This document shows, one piece after another, positions 26,641 to 38,904 of a stretch of DNA of 64,000 bases. The notes below the pieces were generated by a model. The model did not search any database, was not told the DNA's origin, and saw only the letters and a program-made list of their open reading frames with translations. Every line of letters starts with the position of its first letter. Position 1 is the first letter of the stretch. Source of the DNA: Dirofilaria immitis (taxonomy: Eukaryota > Nematoda > Chromadorea > Rhabditida > Onchocercidae); NCBI GenBank assembly GCA_024305405.1, contig JAKNDB010000098.1:4025501-4089500 (forward strand), in the 5' to 3' direction. Made by a program: the position numbers and the translations under genes.

Positions 26641-27229
26641 AATTTTAGGAATAATTTAAAAATTTTTGGATTAATTTTAAACTTTTTATTGGAAATGCAT
26701 TTGCAATTTTTTGAGCATTTTTTTGTTAAATTTGAGCATTTTTTCGTTAAATTTCAATCTAAGAAATAATTTTTAAAATTGAAATAACAAATTATTTTTT
26801 TGAAATCAAATAAATTTGTAATTGAAATTTATTTTTAAAAATTATAAAATGAATAAAAATAAATTTAATTAAATAAATTCAAATTTGAAAAGTTTATAAT
26901 TTTTATTTAATAATTATTGATTTAATCTGATAACATAAAATGATAAGAAGCATGGATACGAATAGTGAAAAATTAAAAATAATAATTAAATTAAGTTCAA
27001 ATTGATAGTTATTAATAAAAAATTTATGATTAATTTAAAGTCAAACCATCAAAACAATAATTCTTTCTTAAATTTAATCATCTTGTCATTTATCAATTAA
27101 ATGATAATAATTGCAATTAAATGATATAAATTTTTATATCTTATGGAATTATCATGCTTACTGACGATAATGATAGTTAGCCATATATAATTAAAATATT
27201 TAAATAGTTGGCTCTTTTTCCCTCCTTAC
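26641..27229. other. A+T-rich non-coding stretch
   Basis: Nothing gene-like beyond the short duplication noted for the preceding repeat. Confidence 0.5.
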
Positions 27230-27660
27230 TTTTATTGTCACCCGAAGTAATTCTTCGGCCAAAAATGTTCTACATCTTTTATCCTCAGGGAAAACATTAA
27301 CCATTACTAGTAAGGAATTGTATTGCTGCTAAAGTATTCATCGATGTAGCCTAGTCCTTTTCTGGCTAACAACACTTTCATCTTCCTTTTATTCGTTTTT
27401 ATTTTCTTCCAGCAAACAAGCCTAGACTCCAGTACTAGTCACTACGCTTAGCTTTCCTCTGGCTACTTCAATTGTTAGCCTAAACTATGCTTCGAATAGC
27501 AAGAAAGATAGATAGTTAGTCTATATTACTATCAATATAGCATGATTTTAGACATTAAATTTCAATCGTCGCCATGTTTCCAATAGCTCATTATTCATTT
27601 TCGTTTTGAGGGAATTGAGCCAAATAGGCTCTGTATCACTTGTTGGCTCATTATATTACA
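27230..27660. other. G+C-richer segment with clustered AGCC/GGCT words
   Basis: About 430 bp with raised G+C and repeated tagcct, aagcct, ggctaa and gagcca words. All six frames contain stops (for example tag within the agccta words), so it is not a long coding exon. An eroded dispersed repeat or a non-coding transcribed or regulatory region are both possible. Confidence 0.3.
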
Positions 27661-29009
27661 AATTTTAATCATGCAATTTTTTCATGTTTCCACTTCATTA
27701 TCATTTGATAATATCAGCAAACAAAATTATGCTACTACTTATTATCAATTATTTACTTGATATAGAAAATTGAATACTAATAGATAGGTTTGTCATCAAA
27801 TGAATAACCTTTGATTTCTTATTACATTGTTTATTGAACTGGAACGTTTTCGATTATTTAATTGATTGATTGATTGATAATCATCGTTATCAAAAGATGG
27901 AGAACATTTGACTAATTGATTGACTGATAATCACTGTTACCGAAAGATGAAATATGACAGAAATTTGTTTGAATTTCGCTGAATGACAAAATTTATTGTA
28001 ATAGCAAAATAAAAATATATTTGAATAATGAAAAGTGATAATTCGATAGGCGCAAATGATAATCGGACAGATGTGGATGTTACAAGTGTTGCAAAAATGA
28101 TAACTGGATAGGTATAGGTTTTGTAAGATTGATAACCACACAGGTGCAAATGTTCGAGGCTGATAACTTAGTGGATATAAATATATGTTTAGAATATTAT
28201 TGCAAAATTTCATTTAAAATATCATTTAATTGATTGATTGGTAAAAATAGAATGAGAAATTAAGTAATCAATGAATAATCAGATATGTCAAGATCAAGAA
28301 TGAAACGAGCCTATTTGAATCCGAATTTTATTCTCTAAAAAACATTTTAATTTTCCATTTAATTATTTATACATTTATGTTATTAATTTTAAGCAGTCTG
28401 ATAATTAATTCATTTGCCCAATTTACTTACTTAATTGTTTATTCATATTAAATTCTCGAGATTGACAAAAGTTTTGATAAAATCGAATCATAAATGAAAT
28501 ATGCTGCAAATTTCAATTATTGTAAATACTATAACTTTTGATAGATTATTTTTTATCAGTTATCAAAATATTATATTTTTATAAGAAATCGTTAATGAAT
28601 TGTTAAGCGGAATTGTATGACAATTAATCGATTTAAAAATTTTCTTCATTTTCTTCCTTATCATAAATAATTGATAAAATAAATTTATCATTTTAATCAA
28701 TTCGTTGTATCGTTCCATTTCTTAATCTTTCGTACAATTTATTTATGCCATTGTTTGAAATTAAATGAATTTTTTCTTTTTTCTCTCTCAAATATTTCTT
28801 TTCTTTTTTCTTATCTTTAAAAATAAGTTTGTTTATGTTTATTTCTTATCAAAATTGTTAATTATAATTTAATTTAAAAATTAAATCATTTTTTAATTGA
28901 TAATTATGTTTTAAATTATAATATTAATTAATTAAATATTTTAGTAATTATAATTAATAACTATTTATGCAAAAATAATCTCAATTTATTTTATTATATT
29001 CAATTATTA
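27661..29009. other. A+T-rich non-coding stretch
   Basis: Loose ttgattgattgat repeats occur around 27855-27935. The minus-strand frame 27890-28213 has no recognisable domain and is not called. Confidence 0.5.
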
Positions 29010-29074
29010 TTAGCTGTATGAGTTATCAGGCCTAATTAGCTGTATGAGTTATCAGGCCTAATTAACTGTATGAG
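29010..29074. repeat. 26-bp tandem repeat, 2.5 copies
   Basis: agctgtatgagttatcaggc plus ctaatt is repeated twice, then truncated after aactgtatgag. Confidence 0.9.
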
Positions 29075-29197
29075 AAAATAATGATTAAAGATTTGCTATC
29101 TATTGATATAATGCAAATTATTGCAATATTTATAATTTTTCAACATCGAGAAACCTCATGAAATTCAGCAATATATTACTAACAACGTATCTAATCA

Positions 29198-29219
29198 TCC
29201 GGAATTCCGGAATTCCGGA
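29198..29219. repeat. 22-bp CCGG/AATT palindrome
   Basis: Three CCGG cores joined by two AATT spacers, flanked by T and A, form a perfect palindrome. It is an unusually G+C-rich word for this window. Confidence 0.9.
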
Positions 29220-29352
29220 AGGAAATAAATTTTCTTACAAAATTTTGTTAAATAAAAAATAAAGGAAAAGAAGGACATATTGAATATATCACAGATAACA
29301 TTTTCTCAGCCTTTCAATTTTTTTTTCCTTTCATTTTTTTTTATTTTTAGCT

Positions 29353-29389
29353 CATCGATGGAATAAATGTGAAAAAATTCACATCGATG
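29353..29389. repeat. Inverted repeat (CATCGATG / TGTGAA-TTCACA)
   Basis: tgtgaa (29368-29373), aaaa, ttcaca (29378-29383) form a perfect hairpin bracketed by two catcgatg words. It lies at the start of the 96-bp array that follows. Confidence 0.75.
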
Positions 29390-29426
29390 TTTAGCCTTTT
29401 TCTATTTTCATTTCTCTTTTTTTTTG

Positions 29427-29698
29427 TTAATTCATTACTGATTATATTTGATATCGATATATCGATATATACTGAGTTATATTCAAGTATTGAATTAGGC
29501 ATAGTATTATTCGTTTGCTCTTTTAATTCATTACTGATTATATTTGATATCGATATATCGATATATACTGAGTTATATTCAAGTATTGAATTAGGCATAG
29601 TATTATTCGTTTGCTCTTTTAATTCATTACTGATTATATTTGATATCGATATATCGATATATACTGAGTTATATTCAAGTATTGAATTAGGTATAGTA
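29427..29698. repeat. 96-bp tandem array, about 2.8 copies, reading frame kept
   Basis: Copies start at 29427, 29523 and 29619 and are identical apart from one C-to-T change and a truncated end in the third. Each carries the palindrome atatcgatatatcgatat. Because 96 is divisible by three, a 117-codon plus frame (29369-29722) runs through all copies as a repeated 32-residue hydrophobic unit (NSLLIIFDIDISIYTEL...). The frame begins MKKFTSMF followed by a hydrophobic run. A minus frame (29347-29598) is also open. Near-identity of the copies at the DNA level favours a minisatellite over a selected protein. Confidence 0.9.
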
Positions 29699-31569
29699 TT
29701 CGCTTCCTTTTTTAAAAATTGAAAAGATTTGATAATTTGATTTAAAGTTGTGGGATGTAAAAAAAATAGAAATTAGTAATTTGAAGCTTATCTTATGATA
29801 AAAATGATAAAATCATGCATATATTATAGTTCGAAACTTATCTTATGATAAGAATGATTAAATTATGCATAAATATAATATATGTATGTTCATTTTAATA
29901 TTTTGTATTTTCTTTTATTAATTTTTTTATTCTTAAAAAGGCGACAAAATTGAAATTTCGATTTTTCGTATTGTATAAAAATTAATGCAATTGTTTTATA
30001 TGGCAAAGAAAGATTAAATTATTTTATTTTTTATGATAAGTATTTCTATAAAAAGTGATTAAAATATGATAAGTTTAATAAATTATAACTTTTAACAAAT
30101 TAATTTTTAATCAAATGATAACTAATTGAATGATAATAAAATATAAAATAAGTAATTTACTGAAATAATCTGAATCATTTTTTTAAGTTAGTTTGTTAAT
30201 ATTTTATGATAAGTTTTGTGAAATTTTATAGCATTTAAAATTTAAAATTTCATATTCTAAATTTTATTAATTAACAAAGAATTTTATAAAAATAATAAAA
30301 ATTTTTCTTTATTAAATATTATTTGGTATGCATTGAAATTGATAAGCTTAAAATTTTAATCTTAATAAATTCAATTGCGGCAATATAAATTCTATACTTA
30401 AATTAATAAATTGTATTTAATTTAGAACTTAAATTGGAAAGAATTTAAGTAGTTCATTTCTTTAAAAATAATTGCAATCAATTTTTTCCACATATTTTTG
30501 CGTCTTTTTTGATTTTCAATTCTGATCAAATGAAAATCAAATATTCATTTTTAAATTGATTATAAACAAATTGATCAAATTTTATGAGCATATTAAGTTT
30601 TAGTATTTGTATTGAATGGGAGAGTGAAAAGAAAAAAAATTTGAATTCACTTGGCTTATTTTATTTCATTTTTTTGATACATATTAGCCAAGGATCAATA
30701 TATTTTATTGGCTCTTTCAAGAAATAATTTGCTCAGCTAATAAGGAAAATAGTAATAAAAAAATATATTTTTATTGCTATTTTTTCAACAAATTGTTTTA
30801 GCATTTTAGCAAAATATATTTTTCTAAAATTATTTTTAAAAAAATCTTTTTTAGCAAATATAATAATTCGTAAAATAATTAAAATTAATATTTAATTTTA
30901 ATTAAATATTAATATTATAATTTATTATTATTATTAATTATTTCGATTTAAATATTTTTTTGCTTTTAATTTCAATAATTTAATTAAATTTTTTGAAAAT
31001 ATCTTTTAATTAATTCATTTATACAAATTAAAAGTATAAAATAAAAAATTTTTATATAAAAATTAATTTATAAATTTGTGAATTTAAAAGTATAATTTTT
31101 CTTTTCCATTTAATAAAATTTAATGAAATAATCCTAAATTAATTAAAAACCAATTACAGGCTAGCCTATTAATAACATTTATCAAATTATAAATAATTAA
31201 GTAGACGATTTGAAAGATTTTATTTCTAAACAATTTTTTCCATGTATATTATTATCATCAATTAATGATGACAAATTTTATCATCAATAATTGCTTTATC
31301 TTATTTTTCTTATCATACCGCGTTGAATACGTCTTCCATGCTTTCTCTTTATAAGAGATAATAATTTTATATATCATTTTCCGATAAGAAATAGTCCTAT
31401 AAACAGTCATATGATCAAATTGATCAACGATAAGCTGTTGAACAATTTTTATTAATTTCAATTGATTCCTATTAAATTCACTACTCGGTACTGATTTTGA
31501 TTGATTATTTTAATTTCCATTAATTGTTATGTATCCGACTCAGAAATCTCGATTCATTTTGTTATTCGT
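29699..31569. other. A+T-rich non-coding stretch
   Basis: Contains two copies of a gaaacttatcttatgataa-type word near 29785 and 29835. The part from about 31440 grades into the TTGATT-rich array that follows. Confidence 0.5.
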
Positions 31570-32060
31570 TGATCTGTTGATCGCTATTGATTTCATTGAT
31601 TTTTCCTGATTCTATTGATCAATCTATACTGAATTCAACGATTTCTATTAATATTATCTTTTAGTTTTACCGATCTCCGTTCATTTCGTTAATTTCTATT
31701 AAAATGATTGGCGATTTATTGAATATATATCGAAGCAATTATTCATTGATATCGGGTGATTTCCTTTGATCTTCTAAATCGATCTATGTTGAATTCATTG
31801 ATTCCCATTGATTTATGATTAATATTCTTTGATTTATTGATCTCTGTTCATTTCTGCTAATATTTGCTAAAATGAATTCACTGAACATATTGAAACAGTC
31901 GCTCATTGATCTTCGTTGATTTTTTTTTGTTGATCTGTTGAATCGATCTATGTAAATTGATTGATTTCCACTGATTTATGATTAATATTCTTTGATTTAT
32001 CTGATCCCTGTTCATTTCGCTAATTTCTGCTAAAATGATTGACAGTTTTATTAAGCATAT
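31570..32060. repeat. Degenerate tandem array, unit about 165 bp
   Basis: The landmark gttcattt(c)(g)(c/t)taat.t.t(g)(c/t)taaaatga begins at 31679, 31846 and 32010, giving spacings of 167 and 164 bp. Between landmarks the order ttgatctt, cgatctatg, ttgattcccattgatttatg, attaatattctttgattta is conserved with 10-20% differences by eye. The minus-strand frame at 31878-32120 covers part of one unit and is not called as a gene. Confidence 0.75.
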
Positions 32061-33019
32061 TCCGATAATTGTTAAAGCTATCATTATCATTATCCAATTC
32101 AACGAATTGATTTGATACAATCGTTAAAAGATAATGATATTATCATAGAGAAAACGAAAGATAATAAGCGAATTGATAAAAATTTTACTATTTTATTTTA
32201 CCGGAAGTTACTTCTTTCATCTATTCGTTTATTGGAATAAAATAAATGAAAAAATATTTATTTCAAAAAAAAGTTCAATTTTTTTATTTTATTACTCATA
32301 CGATGGCATATATGAAATTATACCTTTTAGTTGTTATGAATAAATATATTTTATAAGGAAAACAATAGAATTAAAATATTTGAATTTGATAATTGAAATA
32401 AGAACTTGAAATGAATTAATTTAAGTTAATTAAATTTTATTAAAAATAAATTTGAGAAATATATTTTATTGAATTATAAATTATTAGCATGAAATTAAAT
32501 TCAAATATTCAGAATTAAAAAGAAAAAAAGGCCGATGAGAAAGAATTAATTATCAATTAATTAATAATTTATAAAAATTAAATGCGTAAATTTTAATTGA
32601 TCACAAGTTACCGATTAAAAGTATAATTTAATTTAAATGAAAAATGAAAGGAATTAATTTTAATTAATTAATTTAAGTTAAAAATAAAAATATCAATTAA
32701 TCAGAGAAGATATAATCAAATAAAAATTTGATTAAAAAAATGATTAATATAAATGAAATAAAAAAATGACTAAATAAATATGAAATAAAAATTCAATTAA
32801 TCAGACTATTCAATTTTATATTGAATGAAAAGATTATCAAGTACAGGCTTTAATTCTTTCATAAGACTTAAGGCCATTAAAATAAATCAGTCAAACTGGT
32901 TAATAGGCTTATTTTTCTTTGGACCAATTGTTCTTGGGAAAATAGGAAAAGAAGGAGTAAATAAATGAAAATGATAAGTAGGATTCTAGATTGATATATA
33001 ACCGATGATTGATCTTTAT
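32061..33019. other. A+T-rich non-coding stretch
   Basis: No gene is supported. The words caggcttt, aaggccat and aggctta between 32845 and 32910 anticipate the array that follows. Confidence 0.5.
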
Positions 33020-33212
33020 ATTTCTCTAGCAATATTATTCTACGCTTTGCAAAAATAAGCCTTATTGTTATTGTTAAAACACTCATTATTTCTCGAGCGA
33101 CATTATTCTAGGCTTTGCAAAAATAAGCCTTATTGTTATTGTTAAAACACTCCTTATTTTTCCAACAATATTATTCCAGGCTTTGCAAAATAAGCCTTAT
33201 TGTTATCGTTAC
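33020..33212. repeat. 68-bp tandem array, 3 copies
   Basis: ctttgcaaaa recurs at 33045, 33113 and 33181. Each unit contains ggctttgcaaaaataagcc, whose ends pair (aggctt / aagcct), and then ttattgttat(t/c)gtta. The array ends about 390 bp before the proposed start codon of the CH-domain gene. Confidence 0.9.
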
Positions 33213-33599
33213 ATTTCCAATAATAATTTTTAGCAAACTTTTTTCAATTTAAATTTCAATTGTCAATTTTATTTTTGCTTTATTTAGTCATTTTTGATTT
33301 TTATTTTTTTTTGTTAATTTTTTTGCTCCAAAATTCATACATCAAATTTGTCAAAGTATTTGTCAGTTTCTCTTTTCTTTCTTTACATTCTATTCATTTT
33401 TATAGCTACTGTATACTATTTTATTGCTTTTTTGTTTTAAAAATATATGAAAATTTAAAATTTTTAATTTTTTATTTATAAATTTTAAATTTTAGGAATT
33501 TTGAAATAATTCGAGAAAAAAGAAAATGAAGAAAGAATGGATTTAAGTTGAAAATGTCAGCAAAAATGATCCAAATGATCAGTTAGACAAGTGATTGAA
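33213..33599 (+). other. Immediate 5' flank / presumed 5' UTR of the CH-domain gene
   Basis: T-rich upstream part, then purine-rich sequence before the start codon. An in-frame TGA at 33576-33578 lies eight codons before the ATG at 33600. Two TCAGTT words (33363, 33579) resemble the arthropod initiator, but no TATA box or downstream element is convincing, so the transcription start is not placed. Confidence 0.4.
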
Positions 33600-33632
33600 A
33601 TGGCGCCGACCTCAAATCGGGAACTTATACCA
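33600..33632 (+). CDS. Exon 1 of CH-domain (navigator-like) gene, start codon
   Basis: This is the proposed first coding exon. The ATG has a favourable context (gaaATGg) and the peptide is MAPTSNRELIP. An in-frame stop eight codons upstream makes this the first possible methionine. G+C is over half in this 33-nt stretch and falls back to background right at the proposed donor CCA|GTTTGT, which is how a short selected exon looks in such DNA. Ending in phase 0 joins it in frame to exon 2 (...RELIP-IYTEW...), placing a short leader directly in front of the CH domain. The alternative donor four bases on (GTATAT) ends in phase 1 and does not fit exon 2. Uncertainties are the non-consensus GTTTGT donor and possible missing micro-exons in the 9-kb intron. 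Confidence 0.6.
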
Positions 33633-34816
33633 GTTTGTATATTTATATATATATATCGATCGATCAATCGATCATTTCTCTTTTTTAAACTGAGAATTTT
33701 TAATATTTTGATCAAAGATTTTCTTATTTTTAGATAATTTTAATTATCACTATTATTAATTTAATTATCTATTAACACTAAGTTATTATCGATATTAATT
33801 ACTTTTTCAATTATCAAAATAATTTTTATCGATAATGAAGAATTATAATATAAATTCAAATTATTTAATAGATATTATATTAATTATTTAAGTAAAAAAA
33901 TTTTAAGATTCTAAAAGAATAATATTTTTTATATCTTTCAATTAAAGCAAATTATTTTCTCAATATTTTACAAAAATATACTATATGTAAAATGAATATT
34001 TATAGCAAATGATAGTTTATCAGTAATTTGATATAATGAAGATAATCGATATCTTTATCTTATCATTTATTCCAATCTATGGGATAGATTAATGACATAT
34101 ATTGACAGTGTGATTAAAAATAGTTTAAAAAGATATTATATTACTAATAAGCATTAATTTCTTAAAATTGTCATTTGTCCAATTTTTAAATTGGCTAATT
34201 ATTTGGTGCTATATAAGACAAGCAAGTACAATTGGTATCTTTTCTATAATTTAGTTTATTTTAAATTTAAATTTTAGACTTGATCATGATTTTATTATTG
34301 ATTAAAAACAAGTATTGATAGTATCAATATAACTTCGAACTTGTTGTTAGTCGAGAGTGAAATTTTAGTTAAATATACTCATGGGAGTATTTGAGCCAAA
34401 GAGATGAATTGTAAATAAACTTTTTGAAATGAAGGAGTGTTTGGAAATTTCGATTAGTATGATTTATTCCAGATAGTCTCTTTTTTTTTTCTTATCATTT
34501 CTTTTCTTGGCTCTGAAACTAAATCAGTTTTCAATCTTTTTTGTTTTTTTTTGGCTCATTGGGAGCCTAAAAGGATAAGATTTTGGCTTTTGATCAAAAC
34601 TTTTTTTAATTTCAAATAAAAATATTATTTGTATTTCTTTTATTTGAATTTTTAATTATTAATATTTTAAGTATTTCATTTCGTAAAGAAACACATAAAT
34701 ATTATATTATTTTAATATATAAATTATAACATTTGAACTTTTTATAAAACAACACACAATTTACTTAAAATTTATAAATTAAATTTTTTTCATTAATATA
34801 AATAATATAATATTAT

Positions 34817-34880
34817 CCACGATTATCTGCAATTAACTGCGATTACCTGCGATTACTTGCGATCATCTACGATCTCCGTG
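34817..34880. repeat. 10-bp tandem repeat, about 6 copies
   Basis: ctgcgattac-type decamers follow each other with exact 10-bp spacing: ctgcaattaa, ctgcgattac, ctgcgattac, ttgcgatcat, ctacgatctc. Confidence 0.85.
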
Positions 34881-36739
34881 ATTTTTATTATATGATTTAA
34901 TTCTAATTTCGCTATGTAAAAATAGGCAATAAAAATACTGAAATATTTACAAATTTGAAATTATTCAAACTTTTAGTGTATTTTATTTAAATAAATCTTT
35001 TTTTCCTATTACCTTCCAATGATTAAATTAATGATAAAATCTGAATTTGATAGTAAATTTCAAATTTATCAAAATTGGGAGAAAATTTTAAAAGATCAAA
35101 TTATCCATTTTAACTAAATATAAAATTATAAACTTTGAATCTATTATTTATTCAATAATTTTAGAAAATTATAAATCGATCGAAAATTTATTGCAAAAAA
35201 AGAGTAAATGAAATATTTAATTTTGTATTTTTTGAAAATTTTAATTGAAATTTTTTTGATTTTATATTCTGAAATTAATTTCAAATTAAATTAATATTCG
35301 ATTTAAAAATTTGAATTAAAACTATATTTTTGAACGATTTAAATAATTTATAAATAAGCGTAAATTGCTATTATTAATTTTAAATTTGTAATTTGATTAA
35401 AAATTTTTGTATATAATTGCTTATATAATATATTTAATTTTTTATTTATTCTTTTTGCTTATTTTTTAAAAAATTTGAATTAAAACTTTTTTGTTTTATA
35501 TTTTTAAATTAATAAAAATCATTTACTCAAATAACTAATTGATCGAATAATCGATTTACCGGAAGTGCACCTTTATATTAAGGGATGGTATGATTCATTT
35601 AGAAAAGAGGCTTTTAAAGTGTATCAACTAATTTACATCTTCGGGAATTTGCAAAACTAATTTCGGCTATTTGAATGGAACAGCTGTTGATTTTGACTAG
35701 TCACCAGATATAGTGCTTTTAAGTGCTTATGTATCTCGAGAAAATCTCGAAATTAAATATATATGTATTTATATATTTTAATTCTTAAGGATAAGTGCTA
35801 TTTTGGGGAAAAATAAAATAAAATTTAAAAGATTTCAAAAATTTTTCGTAAAAATTACTTATTTTATAAAAATATAATCATTTTCCAAGCAGAAATTTTT
35901 TTAATTGTCGTTTCCTTTTATATTATTAATTTATTCTATTTTAATTATATAAACAGCAATTAAAATGAATATTTGACCCTTATTAATAGATAGCCTTTGA
36001 CCTTCTATTTTGACAATGAACATTTGTAATTTTGAATTAATTAATTTAATCAATACATATGTATATATATATATCTTGTAATGAAAATGTATGATATCAA
36101 TTATTTTACAAAAATATTTTACCAAAGAAAAAATAAATGAAAAATTTTTTTTGATAAAATTTATCACAAAATCAAAAAATGATGAAATCATTGGGAAAAA
36201 AAATTATAAAAAAATTTTGATTAAATAAAAAAGCGTTTCTTTCCATTTTTTGGGAGAATAATTTATAAAATTTTGTATTATTAATGAAATTTTAATTGAA
36301 ATAATTAAATATTAATAAATAAATTCTTTTATATAATATTTAAATTAATTAATTTCTAATAATTTAATAATGGAAATATTTATAAAACGAAAGCATTAAG
36401 AAAATGTAATAAATGAAAAATTGAAATTAAATTATAAATGAAATTTATAATTAAGCTAAATATTCGATTAAAAGTATTTCTTTAAAGATTTTTATTCGAT
36501 AGGAAAATTAGACGAATGATAAAAGAGAATAGTGAAATTATCAGTATGATAGTTAATGTTTTAGATGAATGGATATTTTTGTCAAATCAAATATTTCCTG
36601 ATATCGTTTATTATTAATATCGATATTTAAGGCGCTGTCGTTGTTCAGTTAATAAAATAGGTTAAATTGAATAGGGAAAAACAAGTAATTAAGCCAATAA
36701 TCAAACCATAGTTTATTATAAATGATAAGCAAATAAATG

Positions 36740-36832
36740 AGATAAGTTCAATTAAAAATGATATTTGATCACTGATTATTAGATCACTGATTATTATTAT
36801 GATATTTGATCACTGATTATTATATTTTATAA
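36740..36832. repeat. Short repeat of ATCACTGATTATTA
   Basis: gatcactgattatta occurs three times within 90 bp, two of them preceded by gatattt. Confidence 0.8.
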
Positions 36833-37408
36833 AAGCCTAATTTTAGATGAATTTTGAAATTTTTCGAAACCGACAATAAATATTAGTAATTTTAATTTTA
36901 ATATATTATCAATTGGATATTATCAAATTGATATCATTTTATTTGTATTTTATCATTTTGAAATTTTTTTGGAAAATTTGTTTTATATGAATTTCATATT
37001 TTAGAAAAAACTTCCTTTCCTTTTCAGTAATCTGCTCTTGTCATTGTTTATCAATAACATTTTTTATTTAAATTTAAAGTTAAAAATATGATATTTCTAG
37101 ACAGTTAAAATTTAACTTATTTAATATTTCTCGACTGATTTTTAATTCTCGAAAAAAAGAAAGGAAATGATTTTTTTTAATATAAGAGCATAGTAAAAAT
37201 GATTGAAATTATGCATGCTTTGTCAACATTTCTAGGCTTAAAATTTTGCTAACTAATATTCATCTTGGCTACTGGTTACTGGAACAAAATTCATTAAGCC
37301 TTAGATTGTAAGTAATCATCAGATGAGCATTTGAAAATTCAATTAGTCTCTTGTCCTATCCATAATTATGCATTTTGTCATCTATTTCTTTACACAAATA
37401 TTAATACT

Positions 37409-37540
37409 TCATCTTCAGAATCTATCCATCCATCCATCTATTCATTCATCCAGCCATTTATCCATCTATCCATCCATTCATCCATTCTTTTTTTCATCTT
37501 CAGAATCCATCCATTCATCCATCCATTCATCCATCCATTA
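37409..37540. repeat. (TCCA)n / (TTCA)n tetranucleotide array
   Basis: TCCATCCATC and TTCATTCATC runs form two blocks, each introduced by cttcagaatc(t/c)atcc. The Ser/Ile/His/Pro frames across it are repeat-derived. Confidence 0.95.
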
Positions 37541-38889
37541 CGCAATCAATTTAAGGTGGTTGAATAAAACGATTTCTTTTTTTTTTAATTTTTTATTTAA
37601 ATATTTTTTCGATTATTGTTCTATTTTGATTATTATATAAATTATTGATTAATTTGGAGGATGAAACGAATGAAAAATCATATACGAAATATTTGCTATC
37701 ACATCATTATAATAAATATATCAAGGTTAGTCCATTCATTCATTTATTCATTCTTAATTAATTAATTAATTACTTTTTAATCGATTAAAAATTGAATACT
37801 TTTTTGATTAAATATAGAACTGAAAAGAGGAATAGGATAGGATTGGAAATGAAGTTGGAAATGATAATTTAATTTTTATATTATAATAAAATGAAATGGA
37901 ATATAATATCTGAATTGTGATTTATTTTAATTAATTTTGCATTAACAAAAGAAATTAATATAAATTGAATATTTTGGTTAAATATATGGAAGACAGAAAT
38001 ACGATCAATACAAATCAATCGATTAATTATGATCAAGAAACAATTTAAAAATGATAAAACAGGAATGTAATAGAAAAATAATATATTGAACCGATAATAA
38101 TCTAATTAAATTAAATGAAATAGTTTAATGATTTTAATAGAATAATAATTAATCGGAAAACCGGAATGGATGATTTAATTTTAGTAATAGTATTGGAAAT
38201 TTAGACCAGAAAGTAATTCTTATTTTATGCTCATTATATTATATGGCTGGAATAATTCAAAATTATTAATTAATCCGGTTTACTGATAATTTGATTAGAT
38301 TAAATAGCATAAGAATCATGTATTAAGTATTAATCATTAATCATCAACGATCATATCATCATATTTGTTCATAAATTATTAATAACATTTTTCTGATATG
38401 ATATGATAAATTTTAAAAATTTCATTACTTCTAAGCGATTATTTATAAATTATTTAAATATAATTTTAATTAAAAATATAATATTAAAGGAATGGATAAA
38501 TCGATAAATTAATAATTTTAATTAATTCGAAAAATTTAATATTAACTATAATTATACGGGAATGAGAAAATATGCAAATAAATTAATTTTGGGGCTATTT
38601 TTATTTTATTATTTCATATCCGATAACGACAACTGACGTATTTTATTTCGATCATAAAATTAAATTTATGATCAGATATGTCTAATTGATTAATTAATTA
38701 ATTAATTCAACTTAAATCTTATCACAATTAATTATCAATTTTGATCAATTTTTTTCGTAGTATAAAATTATATTTAATATAATTATGGATATCTTCTAAT
38801 TAATATTATCAACTTTTAGCTAACTTTTCTCATTAATCAATTTTATAAATTTAAATTTATTAGAAGTAATAAATATAATTTATGAAAAT

Positions 38890-38904
38890 TTGCGAAGTTC
38901 GCAA
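38890..38904. repeat. TTGCGAA-G-TTCGCAA palindrome
   Basis: A 7-bp perfect inverted repeat around one central base. Confidence 0.8.

Noticed and set aside
33600..33620. tggcgccgacct as a retroviral-type primer-binding site
   Set aside because: It begins like the tRNA-Lys complement but diverges after about seven bases, and no LTRs, polypurine tract or gag/pol frame are present; the exon reading explains the G+C better.
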